64,000 bases of DNA from Streptomyces sp. YIM 121038 (GTDB taxonomy: Bacteria > Actinomycetota > Actinomycetes > Streptomycetales > Streptomycetaceae): positions 558,001-622,000 of the forward strand of contig NZ_CP030772.1 in assembly GCF_006088715.1 (NCBI RefSeq), written 5' to 3'. The position numbers were made by a program, and so were the translations under genes. The stretch's first letter is position 1. Each line of letters starts with the position of its first letter. The notes under the pieces are model-generated. The model saw only the letters and a program-made list of their open reading frames with translations, was not told the origin of the DNA and ran no database searches. Below, piece after piece: positions 9,442-19,184 of the stretch.

Positions 9442-10330
9442 CGCGGTGCTCGTACTCGCGGCGGGCCTTGCGCTGGGCCGGGACCGCCGGGACGCCCTGG
9501 GTGCCGTCGAGCGGCTGGCAGCGGGCGAGTAGCTGCCGGTGTACGGCGGGGACGACGCTGACGCGCAGGGTATAGCCCTGGCCGCGCCGTACGGTCGTCC
9601 CCTGGTCGAGCGCAGCACGTTCGGCGGGCTCCAGCTCGGTGGTGCGGAGGTGGTCGGCGACCATGCCCGGCATGTCGAGGGTGACCGGCAGCGCCAGGGC
9701 GGGCGCGTCCTCCTCGCTGGCGGTGTGGTCGGGCAGGAGGTCGGCGACGGCCGTGCGGATGGCGCCTCGGCTGACCCTGTGCTCGCGGGCGAGGGCGGCG
9801 ATGGAGCGCCCTTCCAGGTACGTGGTGCGTACCTCGTCGGTCTTCGCGGCCGCCACCGCGGGGCGGCGTCCGCCCTTGTTGCCTTTGACCTCGGCGGCCC
9901 GCAGTCCGTCGTAGGTCAGCTCGCGCTGGAGGTCGCGTTGGAGTTCGCCGGCGGCGGCGAGGGTCTGCACCATGAACTTTACGGTGGATAGCAGCTCGCC
10001 GGTCCGGGGGTGGCGGGCAGTGAGGTCCATCGCGGAGAACGCGCCGTCGTGGATGCGCAGGGCGAGCTGGTCGCGGTGCAGGACTTCGAGGATGTGCCCG
10101 GCGCCGCGCACGAGGCGGAACATCTCGGAGATGTGCACGGTGTCGCCCGGCCGCGCGTAGATGAGCAGCTCACCGAACTTCGGACGCTGGAGCGGGTGGA
10201 GGCGGCTGGAGGTGCCTGCGGCCTCCTCGAAGACGACCGGGTCCTCTATGCCGGCCTCGTCCAGGACGAGGTTCTGCCGGTCGGTCGACTGTGTGTCGGT
10301 CGAGACCCGCTTGTAGACCAGGTTCGCCAC
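9422..10330 (-). CDS. Serine recombinase (resolvase/invertase family), left copy
   Basis: A 302-residue serine site-specific recombinase. The N-terminal catalytic domain starts MANLVYKRVSTDTQST, with the nucleophile Ser in YKRVST, followed by HPLQRPKF, GDTVHISEMFRLVRG and FMVQTLAAAGELQRDL. A helix-turn-helix (RSIAALAREHRVSRGAIRT) and a C-terminal extension ending RKARREYEHRV follow. The same protein, on the plus strand, lies at 15752-16666. The ~130 bases upstream of each gene are also conserved and include an inverted repeat that looks like the crossover site. The gene looks intact. Confidence 0.9.
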   Translation of the reverse strand: MANLVYKRVSTDTQSTDRQNLVLDEAGIEDPVVFEEAAGTSSRLHPLQRPKFGELLIYARPGDTVHISEMFRLVRGAGHILEVLHRDQLALRIHDGAFSAMDLTARHPRTGELLSTVKFMVQTLAAAGELQRDLQRELTYDGLRAAEVKGNKGGRRPAVAAAKTDEVRTTYLEGRSIAALAREHRVSRGAIRTAVADLLPDHTASEEDAPALALPVTLDMPGMVADHLRTTELEPAERAALDQGTTVRRGQGYTLRVSVVPAVHRQLLARCQPLDGTQGVPAVPAQRKARREYEHRVSSLGQ

Positions 10331-10365
10331 CGTGGGGCCCCTTCCGTACGGAGGATCGGACCCTA

Positions 10366-10493
10366 TCTGTCGTCAAACCCTGTCAGCAATCACCATCGGA
10401 TCCGATTGGATTCGAGCCGCCGCGAACCCCCGGATTGCACGGGTTCATTGGACGTGCCTGCCGCCTGTCGTCAAACGATCCTTTACCGACAGG
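10366..10493. promoter_or_regulatory. res-like recombination site, left copy
   Basis: It lies just upstream of the minus-strand recombinase. It contains CTGTCGTCAAACCCTGTCAG near the gene and a dyad at 10464-10493 (CCTGTCGTCAAACG, 2-base gap, TTTACCGACAGG in imperfect inverted form). Read in gene orientation, it aligns block by block with 15590-15706 upstream of the other copy. Several spaced dyads next to a resolvase gene are the usual layout of a res site. The exact crossover point is not known. Confidence 0.6.
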
Positions 10494-10572
10494 CAGCGGA
10501 TGCGGCGTCGGTCGTGCGTGTGGGCGTTCCAGGGGTGTGGAGTGTGCGGGTGCCTTGGGGCTGTCGTGGTGG

Positions 10573-11328
10573 CTACTGGGGTTTGAAGGTGTCGGGGGGC
10601 AGGCGGCGAGTGAGGACGGCGCGGGCGAGGTGTGGCAGGGGTTGGTCGTGTGTGGCGGCGTGGGCTCTCAGGAGGTAGAGGGCTTGGCCCGGGGGGATGC
10701 CGAGTCGGTTGGCGAGGAAGCCGGTGGCCTGGTGGATTTCGGCGCGGTACAGCCGCAGTCCGGTGCCCGGTCCGCGGGTGCTGGCCGGGGTGGTCAGTTC
10801 GGTGTAAAGCAGGAGGAGCAGGGTGCGGCCCAGATGGTCCAGGCCGTGGAGTTGGGCAGTGGTGAGGGGGTCGGGGGTGGTGCGGTAGCCGGTGAGGACG
10901 CCGATGGTGGCGGCGCCGAGTCGCAGCGGGGTGGCGGTGACGGCACGGAGGGGGGTGCGGGCGGCGGCTGGCAGGAAGAGGGGCCAGCGGGCCGGGTCGG
11001 TGGCAGGCAGGTCTGGTTCGATCACCGGGTGGTCGTGCTGTGCGGCTTCGAGGGTGGGGCCGTCGCCCAGGGTGTATTGCAGGGTGTCCAGGTCGGGGCC
11101 CAGGCCCGTGTCAGGGTCGCACCACAGCAGTTCGAGGTGGCCGTCGTGGGCGAGCATGTTCAGGGTGAGAGCGTCCAGGCCGAACTGGCGGGCGGCGCCG
11201 GGCGGGACGGCGCACTCCGCGCCGTGTCCGTTGCGGGCGGCCAGGTGCGCGCGGGCCAGGAATGCGGTCAGGCCGTCATGAGGGAGAGGGGCGTCGCCGG
11301 TGGCGCCGTCCCGGTCGTCGCGGGGCAT
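10573..11328 (-). CDS. GAF and ANTAR domain regulator
   Basis: A 251-residue protein with a GAF-like sensor region (about 25-165, including LGDGPTLEAAQ and a segment like TPLRAVTATPLRLGAATIGV) and a C-terminal ANTAR-like region (about 190-245: AEIHQATGFLANRLGIPPGQALYLLRAHA). ANTAR proteins bind nascent RNA and act as antiterminators. The gene starts two bases after the stop of the next GAF-ANTAR gene upstream, so the pair forms an operon. The signal and RNA target cannot be read from sequence. Confidence 0.8.
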   Translation of the reverse strand: MPRDDRDGATGDAPLPHDGLTAFLARAHLAARNGHGAECAVPPGAARQFGLDALTLNMLAHDGHLELLWCDPDTGLGPDLDTLQYTLGDGPTLEAAQHDHPVIEPDLPATDPARWPLFLPAAARTPLRAVTATPLRLGAATIGVLTGYRTTPDPLTTAQLHGLDHLGRTLLLLLYTELTTPASTRGPGTGLRLYRAEIHQATGFLANRLGIPPGQALYLLRAHAATHDQPLPHLARAVLTRRLPPDTFKPQ

Positions 11329-11329
11329 G

Positions 11330-12058
11330 TCACGGTGTCATGGTGAGGTCGGCCGGGATGTCTCCGTGCGCAACGTTGGATGCCAGCACGGTGAGTTTCT
11401 GCTGACGGGAACGAGCGTGGCGGCGCGGCCGGGCGAATGCCTCGTCCATGTCGATGCCCAGCTGCGAGGCGAGTACGCCCTTGGCCTGTTCGATCACGAT
11501 GCGGGATTCCAGGGCGGTCTCCAGCTGGCCGATGATCTCCTCCTTGGCGAGCAGGGCCTGCCGGTGGTGCAGGCTGATCCCGGCAGCGTCGGCCAGCGCC
11601 TGCGCCAGGCGCAGGTCCTCCCGTGTGGGCACGCGCGCGGTGCTGAGCAGATTGAGGGAGCCGAGCGGATGGTGGGGGGTGCGCAGCGGGACGGCGGCGA
11701 CGCTGGTGATGCCAGCGCGCAGGCCGCGGGGGGTGAAGCGGGGCCAGCGCTGGTGGGCGACGCTGGTGTGCAGCAGGGCCGGGGCCAGCGCCTTGCCGGT
11801 GCGGGTGCTGTCCAGGCAGGGACCTTCGTCCAGTTCGATCTGGTCTTCTTCCAGACGCCGGCACGTTTCGTCGGAGGCGGTGAGGTAGTCGACCTGGCCG
11901 GTCTCGTCGAGGATGGTGAGGGCGGAGTACACACCCAGCTGGCCGACCACATGTCCGGTCAGATCATGCAGCAGTTCGAGGACGTCGAAACCATCCGCAC
12001 GCCAGGCCAGGTCGAGCACGGCCTGGGAGGCGAGGACGCCATGGCGGGTGACAGACAT
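11330..12058 (-). CDS. GAF and ANTAR domain regulator
   Basis: A 242-residue protein starting MSVTRHGVLASQAVLDLA (ATG at 12058; an earlier ATG at 12112 is less likely). GAF region about 10-150 (VDYLTASDETCRRLEEDQ, ELDEGPCLDS, ITSVAAVPLRTPHHPLGSLN). ANTAR region about 170-220 (LETALESRIVIEQAKGVLASQLG). The usual end of the ANTAR domain is altered here (FARPRRHARSRQQKL, where FxRLRxYARxxxxKL is typical). It lies directly upstream of the other GAF-ANTAR gene. A role in RNA-level control is known for the family. Its target here is unknown. Confidence 0.85.
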   Translation of the reverse strand: MSVTRHGVLASQAVLDLAWRADGFDVLELLHDLTGHVVGQLGVYSALTILDETGQVDYLTASDETCRRLEEDQIELDEGPCLDSTRTGKALAPALLHTSVAHQRWPRFTPRGLRAGITSVAAVPLRTPHHPLGSLNLLSTARVPTREDLRLAQALADAAGISLHHRQALLAKEEIIGQLETALESRIVIEQAKGVLASQLGIDMDEAFARPRRHARSRQQKLTVLASNVAHGDIPADLTMTP

Positions 12059-12356
12059 CGAATGTCCGTTCCGTCGCCTCCCGGACACGCGGCACGAGCG
12101 GGGGCCGGGCACGCCGTGAACGCACGAGAGGCGAGCCTAGATGAGGGCTGGCTCAAGGAGCCGTGTCATGCCCGCTGACGGAACGTTCGGATGTCGCCTC
12201 GATTCGCGTCTGTCCGCCGGAGTCGCCGCTGTGGCCAGTTCCATCCAGCCTGGACAGCTCACGGTACGTAATCGAGCGTACTCTTCCGGGGCCGGTAGGG
12301 AACCGGCCCCGGAGCCGACGATTCAGCCATGCGTAGCGAGTCTCTCCCCTGCCCGG
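12059..12356. other. Spacer between GAF-ANTAR pair and Tn3 remnant
   Basis: About 300 bases. The part next to 12058 probably carries the promoter of the GAF-ANTAR operon. The part next to 12357 may be the outer end of the Tn3 remnant. No gene seen. Confidence 0.4.
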
Positions 12357-14697
12357 TCAGGCCGCTGTGCCGAAACCCTCGGCTCGCAGGTCCCGGTCAC
12401 GGAGCTGGGTGAAGTCGACGTCGAGCTTGGGGTCGTACGGGCCGGGCTGGATGCCGAGTTCGTGGGTGGAGTACTCGCCGAACCGCTTGATGTGCTCAGT
12501 CAAGTACGGGGAGATGTGGGCCAGGTCCTCCGGGTCGATCTCCCAGCCCTCCTCCAGGAGCTGACGGACGATCTCCGCGATGTCCAGGGCGTTGTGGAAG
12601 ATCACCGCGTTCGTGAGCAGGGCGTTGAACTTCATCGCCTTCTCCTGCTCGATGGGGTCGTTGTCGGCGAGGACGCCCTGGTTGCCGAAGCCGACCCACT
12701 GGGAGAACCGGTTGAACGACTCGACCTTGTTCGTCGCAGCCGTCACCCGCCGGCGCAGCGGCGCGTCGGTGAGGTAGCGCAGCAGCTGCACCGTGCAGAT
12801 CACACGGCCGACCTCGCGGAACGCGGTGTAGGTGGAGTTCTTGTGCGAGCCCGAGCGCAGCCGCTTCAGCAGGGTTGAGGAGGAGATGGCGCCCTCGCGC
12901 ACGGACACGGCCACCTTCATCAGGTGCCGGAACTGGGACTCGATCAGGTCGAAGTCGATGACGTGTCTGCCCGGCTCACCGAACAGCGAGTCGATGTGGA
13001 CGTAACTGCTCTGTTTGGACGGGCGGTAGAAGGTCAGGCCCTTCCAGTTCCTGATCCTGGGCATCAGGTCGAAGCCCAGCAGGTGCGCCAGGGCGAAAAC
13101 GGGCACACTCTGGCCCTGTGTGTCGGCGTGCACGGTGGTCGGCTTGACCTCGCTGGTGTTCTTGAGGAGGCCCTCGATGATGTAGACGGCCTCCCATACC
13201 CCGCATGGGATGAAGTGCGTGAACAGCGCGATGTAGGTGTCGGAGATGTGGTGGTAGGCGATGCCGCCCGCCTTGCCGTAGCGCACGCTTGTCTCGGCGA
13301 GCAGGTTGTTGAGGTAGGTGTCCATGTGGGTGCCGTCCGCGGCCACGGCGGTGCCGTCGCCCCAGGCCTGGGAGATGTCGAGGCGGGCGTGCACGTTGAC
13401 CAGGTCGGCGACGGCCTCGTTCAGCAGTGCGATGGAGAAGTGCCGGTTGGCCACGTACGACAGCTCATGCCTGGACACCCCGGGGATGTGCCTGACCGCC
13501 TCGTACGGGCCCATGTTGGTGCCCTTGACGAACGTGGTCAGCACGTAGCGGCCGAACGGGTCCTTCAGCCTGGGGTCGTTGCCCGACGGTGGGCCGAAGC
13601 GGCGCCACCACTCCACCCAGTATGCGGTGCGGGCCACGATCCCCATCAGCGTGCGCTCCGGCATCCGGGCCTTGACCTCCTGCTCCAGGCGCTTCGCCGA
13701 GGGCCGCTGCCCCTCGGAACGGTGCGGCTTGAGTGAGGGGATGCCGGTCTCGGGGGCGATGACCAGGCCCTCGTTGTCCGGATACCCGGCATCGGCCGCC
13801 GCGGCGGCGCCGCGCAGCTTGTCCTCCAGTTGTCGGCGGAAGGAGCCCGCGTCGAAAGCACTCGCCTCGCCCTCCTCGCACAGCCCGACCTCCACGAGGT
13901 AGTCGGCCAGCTTCTCCTGGATGTCCTCCCATGCGAGCAGCTGCTCGGACCAGTCGGCGTACTCCTCCGAACTGACCACGGCGACGTCCCCGGTGCGCAG
14001 CTCCTCGGCGAGGTGGGTGAAGACCATCGCCTCGAAGTGCTTGCGGGCGAACCGGCCCGGCCGCGTCTTGTCGAGCACGGCCTTGCGCCAGTTCTGTGTG
14101 GCGAAGGAGATGTCGATCTGCTTGCCATGCTCGCCGAGCGCGCTGATGTACTCGCCGCGGGCGCTCTCGTGGCGCATCGCGTGCGCGAGCGCGGCCAGCA
14201 CCCGACCGTCCTCGGAGGTGGTGGTGAACTCCAGCTTCTCCGCCAGGTCGAACATGACCGACCGGTCCCGGCCGAGCTGACCGTACAGCAGCACTTCCCA
14301 GAAGTTGCCGTGATGCGCGGCGACCTTCTCGATTCTCTCGTACTGCCCCGCGAATCCGCCGAAGACCTCCACCGCCTTGGTGACCGCCCCCAATCCGCCG
14401 GCCTGCACCAATTGGGCCTTCGCCAGGGCGAGCACGGCCGGGGAGACCTCGCCTCCCAGGCGCCGGGCGACCTCCTCCACCGGCGCCGCTTCGTCCAGGC
14501 CGTCCAGGGCCTTCACGGCCTCGGCGGTCATCGCCGCGGCCTTCGCCAGCGCTTCCTGGGCGGGGCCGCCGTCGTCGAGGTTCTTGAGCACGGTGCGGTA
14601 GTTCCCGATCAGGGCCTCGACGATCTCCCGCTCGGCCAGCCGGATCTCCTCCAGCTCTTCCTTGGCCTTCTTGATCTTCATGGCGACCCGCTTGCAG
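12357..14697 (-). pseudogene. Tn3-family transposase, N-terminally truncated
   Basis: The frame holds about 780 residues of a Tn3 transposase, from the CKRVAMKIKKAKEELEE segment to the true C terminus. It aligns with the intact 1073-residue copy at 30.9-34.1 kb, from that copy's CKRMASKIKKAKEELEE onward. Catalytic blocks are present: WGDGTAVAADGTHMDTYLNN (first Asp), VHADTQGQSVPV (second Asp) and EQEKAMKFNALLTNAVIFHN (Glu region). The first ~300 residues, needed for binding transposon ends, are gone. At about 14697 the sequence switches to an opposite-strand serine recombinase fragment, so two elements were joined here. Confidence 0.88.
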
Positions 14698-15021
14698 GGG
14701 GTGTACGACCCGTCCGGGCACGGCGCCGCCCTGTTCGCGTTCTTCGCCGGCATGGCCGAGTCCGAGCGCGAGTACATCCGGGAGAAGTCCCTGGAGGGCC
14801 AGGCCTCCGCCCGCGAGCGCGGCCGTCACGGCGGACGCCCCAAGGTCGTCGACGACGACATGGCCGGCTACGCCCGCAGCCTGCGCGCCAACGGCGTGCC
14901 CGTACCGCAGATCGCCCAGAAACTCGTCATCACCTCGGGCAAGAACAAGGGCGAACACCCCTCGGTCGCCACCGTCTACCGCATCCTCGCCGAAGACGAC
15001 GCCGCGGAGTCCATGGCCTGA
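14698..15021 (+). pseudogene. Serine recombinase, C-terminal fragment
   Basis: The plus-strand frame reads GVYDPSGHGAALFAFFAGMA, ESEREYIREKSLEGQ, then GRHGGRPKVVDDDMAGYARS, and ends in a helix-turn-helix-like tail. This matches the long helix and DNA-binding end of resolvases. The catalytic N terminus with the active-site Ser is missing, cut at the junction with the Tn3 remnant. It is not the same as the two full recombinases that flank this region. Confidence 0.8.
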
Positions 15022-15060
15022 GCGTCGCGTTGAGCTACTTTGCCCCTGGCGTCAGCTTCC

Positions 15061-15195
15061 TTAACGGCAGCCCAAGTCGCAGGCCCCACCCGCGTTCTCC
15101 ATGTTCATCGGCTCGGCGGTGACGGCTTCCTCCCGCGGTGCGGGGATGCCGGTGATGGCCTCGAAGACCGTGCTGGGATTCTCCATGTCCTGCAT
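15061..15195 (-). CDS. Small acidic peptide with a C-terminal Cys pair (RiPP-leader-like)
   Basis: A possible 44-residue peptide from ATG 15195 (upstream ATGs at 15240 and 15255 in frame). It starts MQDMENPSTVFEAITGIPAP and ends MENAGGACDLGCR. Third codon positions are strongly G/C, as in real genes here. The AGGA step before CDLGCR resembles a double-glycine leader cleavage site of some lanthipeptide precursors, but the core would be only six residues and no modification enzyme is nearby. It may be a truncated precursor, another kind of small protein, or chance. Confidence 0.3.
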   Translation of the reverse strand: MQDMENPSTVFEAITGIPAPREEAVTAEPMNMENAGGACDLGCR

Positions 15196-15253
15196 AACTG
15201 CCGGACGCCTAATGGGTGATGGCTCTCCGCCCTGTTCCTGCATTGGACCGGGC

Positions 15254-15589
15254 ATGACCCACCTCCTTTACGAGCACGACCTCGGCGCCCTCTACCTGGC
15301 CGCTGCTCCAGCCCATCTGGACGACGACGATGCCGCCCTGGCGCTGATCGCGAGCTTCCCGGACATCAGCGCCGCCCGGATCAAGCACGGGCTCGCGTGC
15401 CGCCATCTCGTCACGACGGTCGACGAGAGCCGGATCGACGCGTACTTCGCCGCTGCGGACATCGGTCCCGACCACGAGTTCGACGCCGGGATGGTCGCCG
15501 TCGTACGCCGTCAGGTCGAACGGATGCGGATGCTGGAGTGGGAACTGACCGGGGTCCATCCCAGCGACGTCGACCCCGACACGGAGTGA
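15254..15589 (+). CDS. Hypothetical protein, 111 residues
   Basis: Start ATG 15254. The protein begins MTHLLYEHDLGALYLAAAPA, is rich in Asp, Ala and His, and has a stretch ISAARIKHGLACRHLVTT that could form helices. No family recognised. It ends one base before the res-like site of the right recombinase copy. It lies in the segment bounded by the two inverted recombinases, so it may be a passenger gene of that element. Confidence 0.5.
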   Translation: MTHLLYEHDLGALYLAAAPAHLDDDDAALALIASFPDISAARIKHGLACRHLVTTVDESRIDAYFAAADIGPDHEFDAGMVAVVRRQVERMRMLEWELTGVHPSDVDPDTE

Positions 15590-15706
15590 CTGTCGGCAAA
15601 CGGTCGAATGACGACAGGCGCGGCGCGCGTCCAATGGACCCAGTAGTTCCGGGGTCTGACGACGGCTCCGATCCAATGAGATCCGATGACGGTTGACGAC
15701 AGGGTT
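15590..15706. promoter_or_regulatory. res-like recombination site, right copy
   Basis: A dyad at 15590-15617 (CTGTCGGCAAACG ... GACGACAG) and a further TTGACGACAGGG near 15693. The reverse complement aligns with 10366-10493, including the blocks CATCGGATC, ATTGGATtcGAGCCG and CATTGGACG. The two sites are in opposite orientation. Confidence 0.6.
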
Positions 15707-15751
15707 AGATGACATCCGAGGTCCGATGCGCCGACAGGAGCGGGGAACAGC

Positions 15752-16666
15752 GTGGCCAATCTCGTCTACAAGCGGGTGTCGACCGACCAGCAGTCGACCG
15801 CACGGCAGAACCTCGTCCTGGACGAGGCCGGGATCGAGGACCCCGTCGTCTTCGAGGAGGACGGCGGCACCTCCAGCCGCCTCCACCCGCTCCAGCGCCC
15901 GAAGTTCAGCGAACTGCTCACATACGCGCGGCCAGGCGACACCGTGCACATCTCCGAGATGTTCCGCCTGGTGCGCGGCACCGGGCACATCCTCGACGTG
16001 CTAGACGTCCCGCACTGTGACCGGCTCGCCCTGCGCATCCACGACGGCGCGTTCTCCGGCATGGACCTCACCGCCCGCCATCCGCGCACCGGCGAGCTGC
16101 TGTCCACCGTGAAGTTCATGGTGCAGACCCTCGCCGCCGCGGGCGAACTCCAGCGGGATCTACAGCGGGAGCTGACCTACGACGGGATGCGGGCCGCCGA
16201 GGCCAAGGGCAACAAGGGCGGGCGCCGCCCCGCCGTCCCGGCCGACAAGACTGACGACGTGCGCACCGCGTACCGGGAAGGCCGGTCTATCGCGGCCCTC
16301 GCCCGCGACCACGGCGTCAGCCGCGGCGCCATCCGTACCGCCGTCGCCGACCTCCTGCCCGAGTACACGGCCGCCGCCCCGGGCGCCCCGGCCCCGGAAC
16401 TGACGGTCACCCTCGACCTCGACATGCCGGGCAAGGTCGCCGACTTCCTGCGCGCCGCCGACCTGGAGCCCGCCGAGCTCGACGCGCTCGGCGCTGGGGT
16501 GACCGTACGGCGCGGCCAGGGCTACACCCTGCGCGTCACCGCCGCACGCTCGAGCCACCGCCAACTCCTCGACCGCTGCAAGCCCCTCGACGGCACCACG
16601 GCGATCCCGGCGCAGCGCAAGGCCCGCCGTGAGTACGAGAACCGCGTCAACGCTCTCACCCACTAA
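15752..16666 (+). CDS. Serine recombinase (resolvase/invertase family), right copy
   Basis: A 304-residue homologue of the recombinase at 9422-10330, in opposite orientation. The catalytic start is MANLVYKRVSTDQQSTARQN, followed by GDTVHISEMFRLVRG and FMVQTLAAAGELQRDL. The DNA-binding part contains RSIAALARDHGVSRGAIRT. A short insertion (LDVPHCDR in place of LHRDQ) separates it from the left copy. The C terminus ends RKARREYENRV. Its stop TAA 16664-16666 overlaps the stop of the polyketide synthase remnant. The gene looks intact. Confidence 0.9.
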   Translation: MANLVYKRVSTDQQSTARQNLVLDEAGIEDPVVFEEDGGTSSRLHPLQRPKFSELLTYARPGDTVHISEMFRLVRGTGHILDVLDVPHCDRLALRIHDGAFSGMDLTARHPRTGELLSTVKFMVQTLAAAGELQRDLQRELTYDGMRAAEAKGNKGGRRPAVPADKTDDVRTAYREGRSIAALARDHGVSRGAIRTAVADLLPEYTAAAPGAPAPELTVTLDLDMPGKVADFLRAADLEPAELDALGAGVTVRRGQGYTLRVTAARSSHRQLLDRCKPLDGTTAIPAQRKARREYENRVNALTH

Positions 16667-18525
16667 CCAAGATCATCCCGTGGCGGGTTTCTGCCGTATG
16701 GGTCACACCCCAACAGCGTGGGCTGGATGCGCTCCACCCCCACCAGCCGATCCGGATGGGCGATCATCTCGCGCAGCGAGAAGCCGGCCTCCGCCTGCAT
16801 GAGCGGCTCGATCTCCTCGACGGCGGCGGTGAACACCGGATCGGTGTCCAGCAGGCCCTGACACATGCCCGGGGACTGCGAGCCCTGCCCGGTGAAGACG
16901 AACACCGGACCCGGCGCCTGCGGCGTAAGGACCACGGAGGCGGCGACCGCCGCCGGGCTGGCACCGTCGCGGGCGACTTCCCGCAGTCTTTCGATCAGCT
17001 GGCTGCGCCCGCCGGCCGGCACGGCCAGCCGGTGCGCGGCGTGGCTGCGGCGCACCGCCAGGGTGTGCGCCAGATCCGCGGGAGCCGGGCGCTGGGCGGC
17101 GACGAAGTCCGCCAGATCCCCGGCTGCCTGCGGCAAGGCTTGCTGCGAGGGCGCCGACAGCAGATACAGCCGCGGCTGCTCCGAGCCCCCCGCACCCGCA
17201 CCGGCGGTGCCCTGCCGGGCGCGCCGCCGCGCGGGCGGCTGCTCCACCAGCGCGTGCGCGTTGGTGCCGGCCAGCCCGTAGGAGCACACCGCGGCCAGCC
17301 GGCTGCCACCCTCCACCGGCCACTCCTGGGTCTCGGTGGGCACGAACAGCCGCGAGTGGGCATCGAGCGGGATGGCCGGATTCCACGCCTGGAAGTTGAG
17401 GTTGGCCGGGACGAGGCCCTCGCGCAGCGCCCACACGGCCTTGATCAGGCCGGCGATACCGGAGGTGGGCTCGCTGTGCCCGATGTTGGTCTTGAGCGAG
17501 CCCAGCGCGCACCGGCCCCGGCCGCGCCCGTACACGGCGTTGATCGAGGTGTACTCGGTCGGATCTCCTGCGGCGGTACCCGGCCCGTGCGCTTCCACCA
17601 GCCCCACATCGCCCGGATCCACCCCGCCGCGCTCAAGAGCGGCCCAGAACGCGGCCTGCTGCATGTCGGTCGACGGCGCGGTCAGCCGCTCCGCCTGCCC
17701 GTCGCCGGACAGGGCGGTGCCCCGCACCACCGCCAGGATCCGGTCGCCGTCGGCCTGGGCCGCGGCCAGCGGCTTGAGCAGCAGCATGCCCACGCCCTCG
17801 CCGCGCACATAGCCGTCCGCACGCGCATCGAACGCATAGGAGTGCCCCGTGGCCGAGGTCAGCCACTGCGCCTCGTAGTGCAGCGTCTCCGGCGCGGTCA
17901 TCAGCATCGACGCCCCGGCCAGCGCCATCTCGCACTCGCCTGCGGCCAGCGCCTGGCAAGCCAGGTGCACCGCGGCCAGCCCGGAGGAGCACAACGTCTC
18001 CACCGTCATCGCCGGTCCGCGCAGATCCATCGCGAACGTGATCCGGGCGGGGGCGTTGCCGGGCGCGGAGCCGAACACGCTCAGCCCGTCCACCCAGTCC
18101 CGGACCGGACGGGCCGAGGCCAGCATGTTGTCCAGCGCGTACAGCCCCAGATACACCCCCGTCGCCGAGCCGCGCAGCGAGGCGACCGGGATACCGGCGT
18201 GCTCCACCGCCTCCCACGCGCACTCCACCGCCAGCCGATGCTGCGGATCCACGATCGGCCCGTCCTTCGGCGCGATCGCAAACGCCGTTGACTCCCACGC
18301 CCAGATATCCCCCTCCACGAAGCAGCCCCGCCCGTACCGGGCAGCCACCCGCGGATCCTGAAAGGCCATCAACTCGGCCGCACCCCACCGATCCGGCGGC
18401 ACCGCAGACACCGTTTCGCGGCCTTCCAGCAACAAACGCCACAGCTGTGCGGGTGAATTCGCGCCGCCGGGGAAACGGCAGCCGATCCCGATGATCGCCA
18501 CTGGTATGCTCCGGGAAACAGACAT
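16663..18525 (-). pseudogene. Type I polyketide synthase fragment: KS domain and start of AT
   Basis: Starts at ATG 18525 (AAGGA upstream), MSVSRSIPVAIIGIGCRFPG. The ketosynthase domain spans about 5-425 with its triad intact: Cys179 (VETLCSSGLAAVHLA), His313 (VEAHGPGTAAGDPTE), His350 (TNIGHSEPTSGIAGL). A linker follows, then an acyltransferase beginning VFVFTGQGSQSPGM at about 541. It ends after RIQPTLLG at about 606, where foreign sequence supplies the last codons and the stop. The AT active-site serine, ACP and any reducing domains are missing, so it cannot work alone. The start immediately before the KS suggests a first or single module of an iterative enzyme. Confidence 0.9.
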
Positions 18526-19184
18526 GGGCATATTCCTTCTCACTCGGCGATCGCGGTGCTGTAACTCCAGCGGAAAACCGGCAGACGCTCCCCACCGGCA
18601 ACTTCAAATCCCCCAGTGAGTTCGTAGTGCTCGTGCCGCCCGTAGTAACTCACCACCAGCCGGTCGGACTACCGGCCACCCCAGCCGTCCCCCGCATCGA
18701 AGACGCCGACCAACACCCCCGGGCCGCCTGCCAGGAACACCCTCGCCACGATGCGCTCCCTTCCGCCCACGGGCACAGACAGGCCGGTACTCCCGATCGC
18801 ACCGCACCGCTGTCCGCGCCCGGGAGGAACACCTCACACCGCCCGGCGCCCTGAGCGGTAGGGGCGCACGAAAGCACGGAAACGCCCTACCGCCGCGACA
18901 ATCTCCCCACGCAGACCCGAAAGGCAGTACCCAGGTATATTCTCCGCCAGGACCCTGAAAACCGATCATCGATCTATGCTGCGCAGCCCACAAACGGCAT
19001 TCAATACGCCGCCGAATACTCCAATGCGCCACTCGGCGCATGTTTGATTTGCGTAATGAATGAACGCGGAATCAACCGGGTCCAACATCCACAACCGGCG
19101 GCTTCTGGGCTTACCGCGGCTTTCCCGGCAGCCCAGACCCGACCGCCCGTGCACGTCCGTCTCGGCGGCTGGAGCGTCGCGGCA
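18526..19184. other. Region upstream of the PKS remnant, no gene supported
   Basis: About 660 bases. The first part probably carries the PKS promoter. Towards 19000 GC drops and several short AT-rich words appear (for example around 18940-19060). Minus-strand open frames here have no recognisable domain and poor codon pattern, so I leave them out. Confidence 0.4.

Noticed and set aside
12357..15021. A Tn3 transposon with its own resolvase
   Set aside because: The transposase lacks its N terminus and the recombinase lacks its catalytic half. They meet at a fusion point, not an intact tnpA-tnpR pair.
16663..18525. A functional stand-alone polyketide synthase
   Set aside because: The AT domain is cut before its active-site serine, and no ACP or partner follows.
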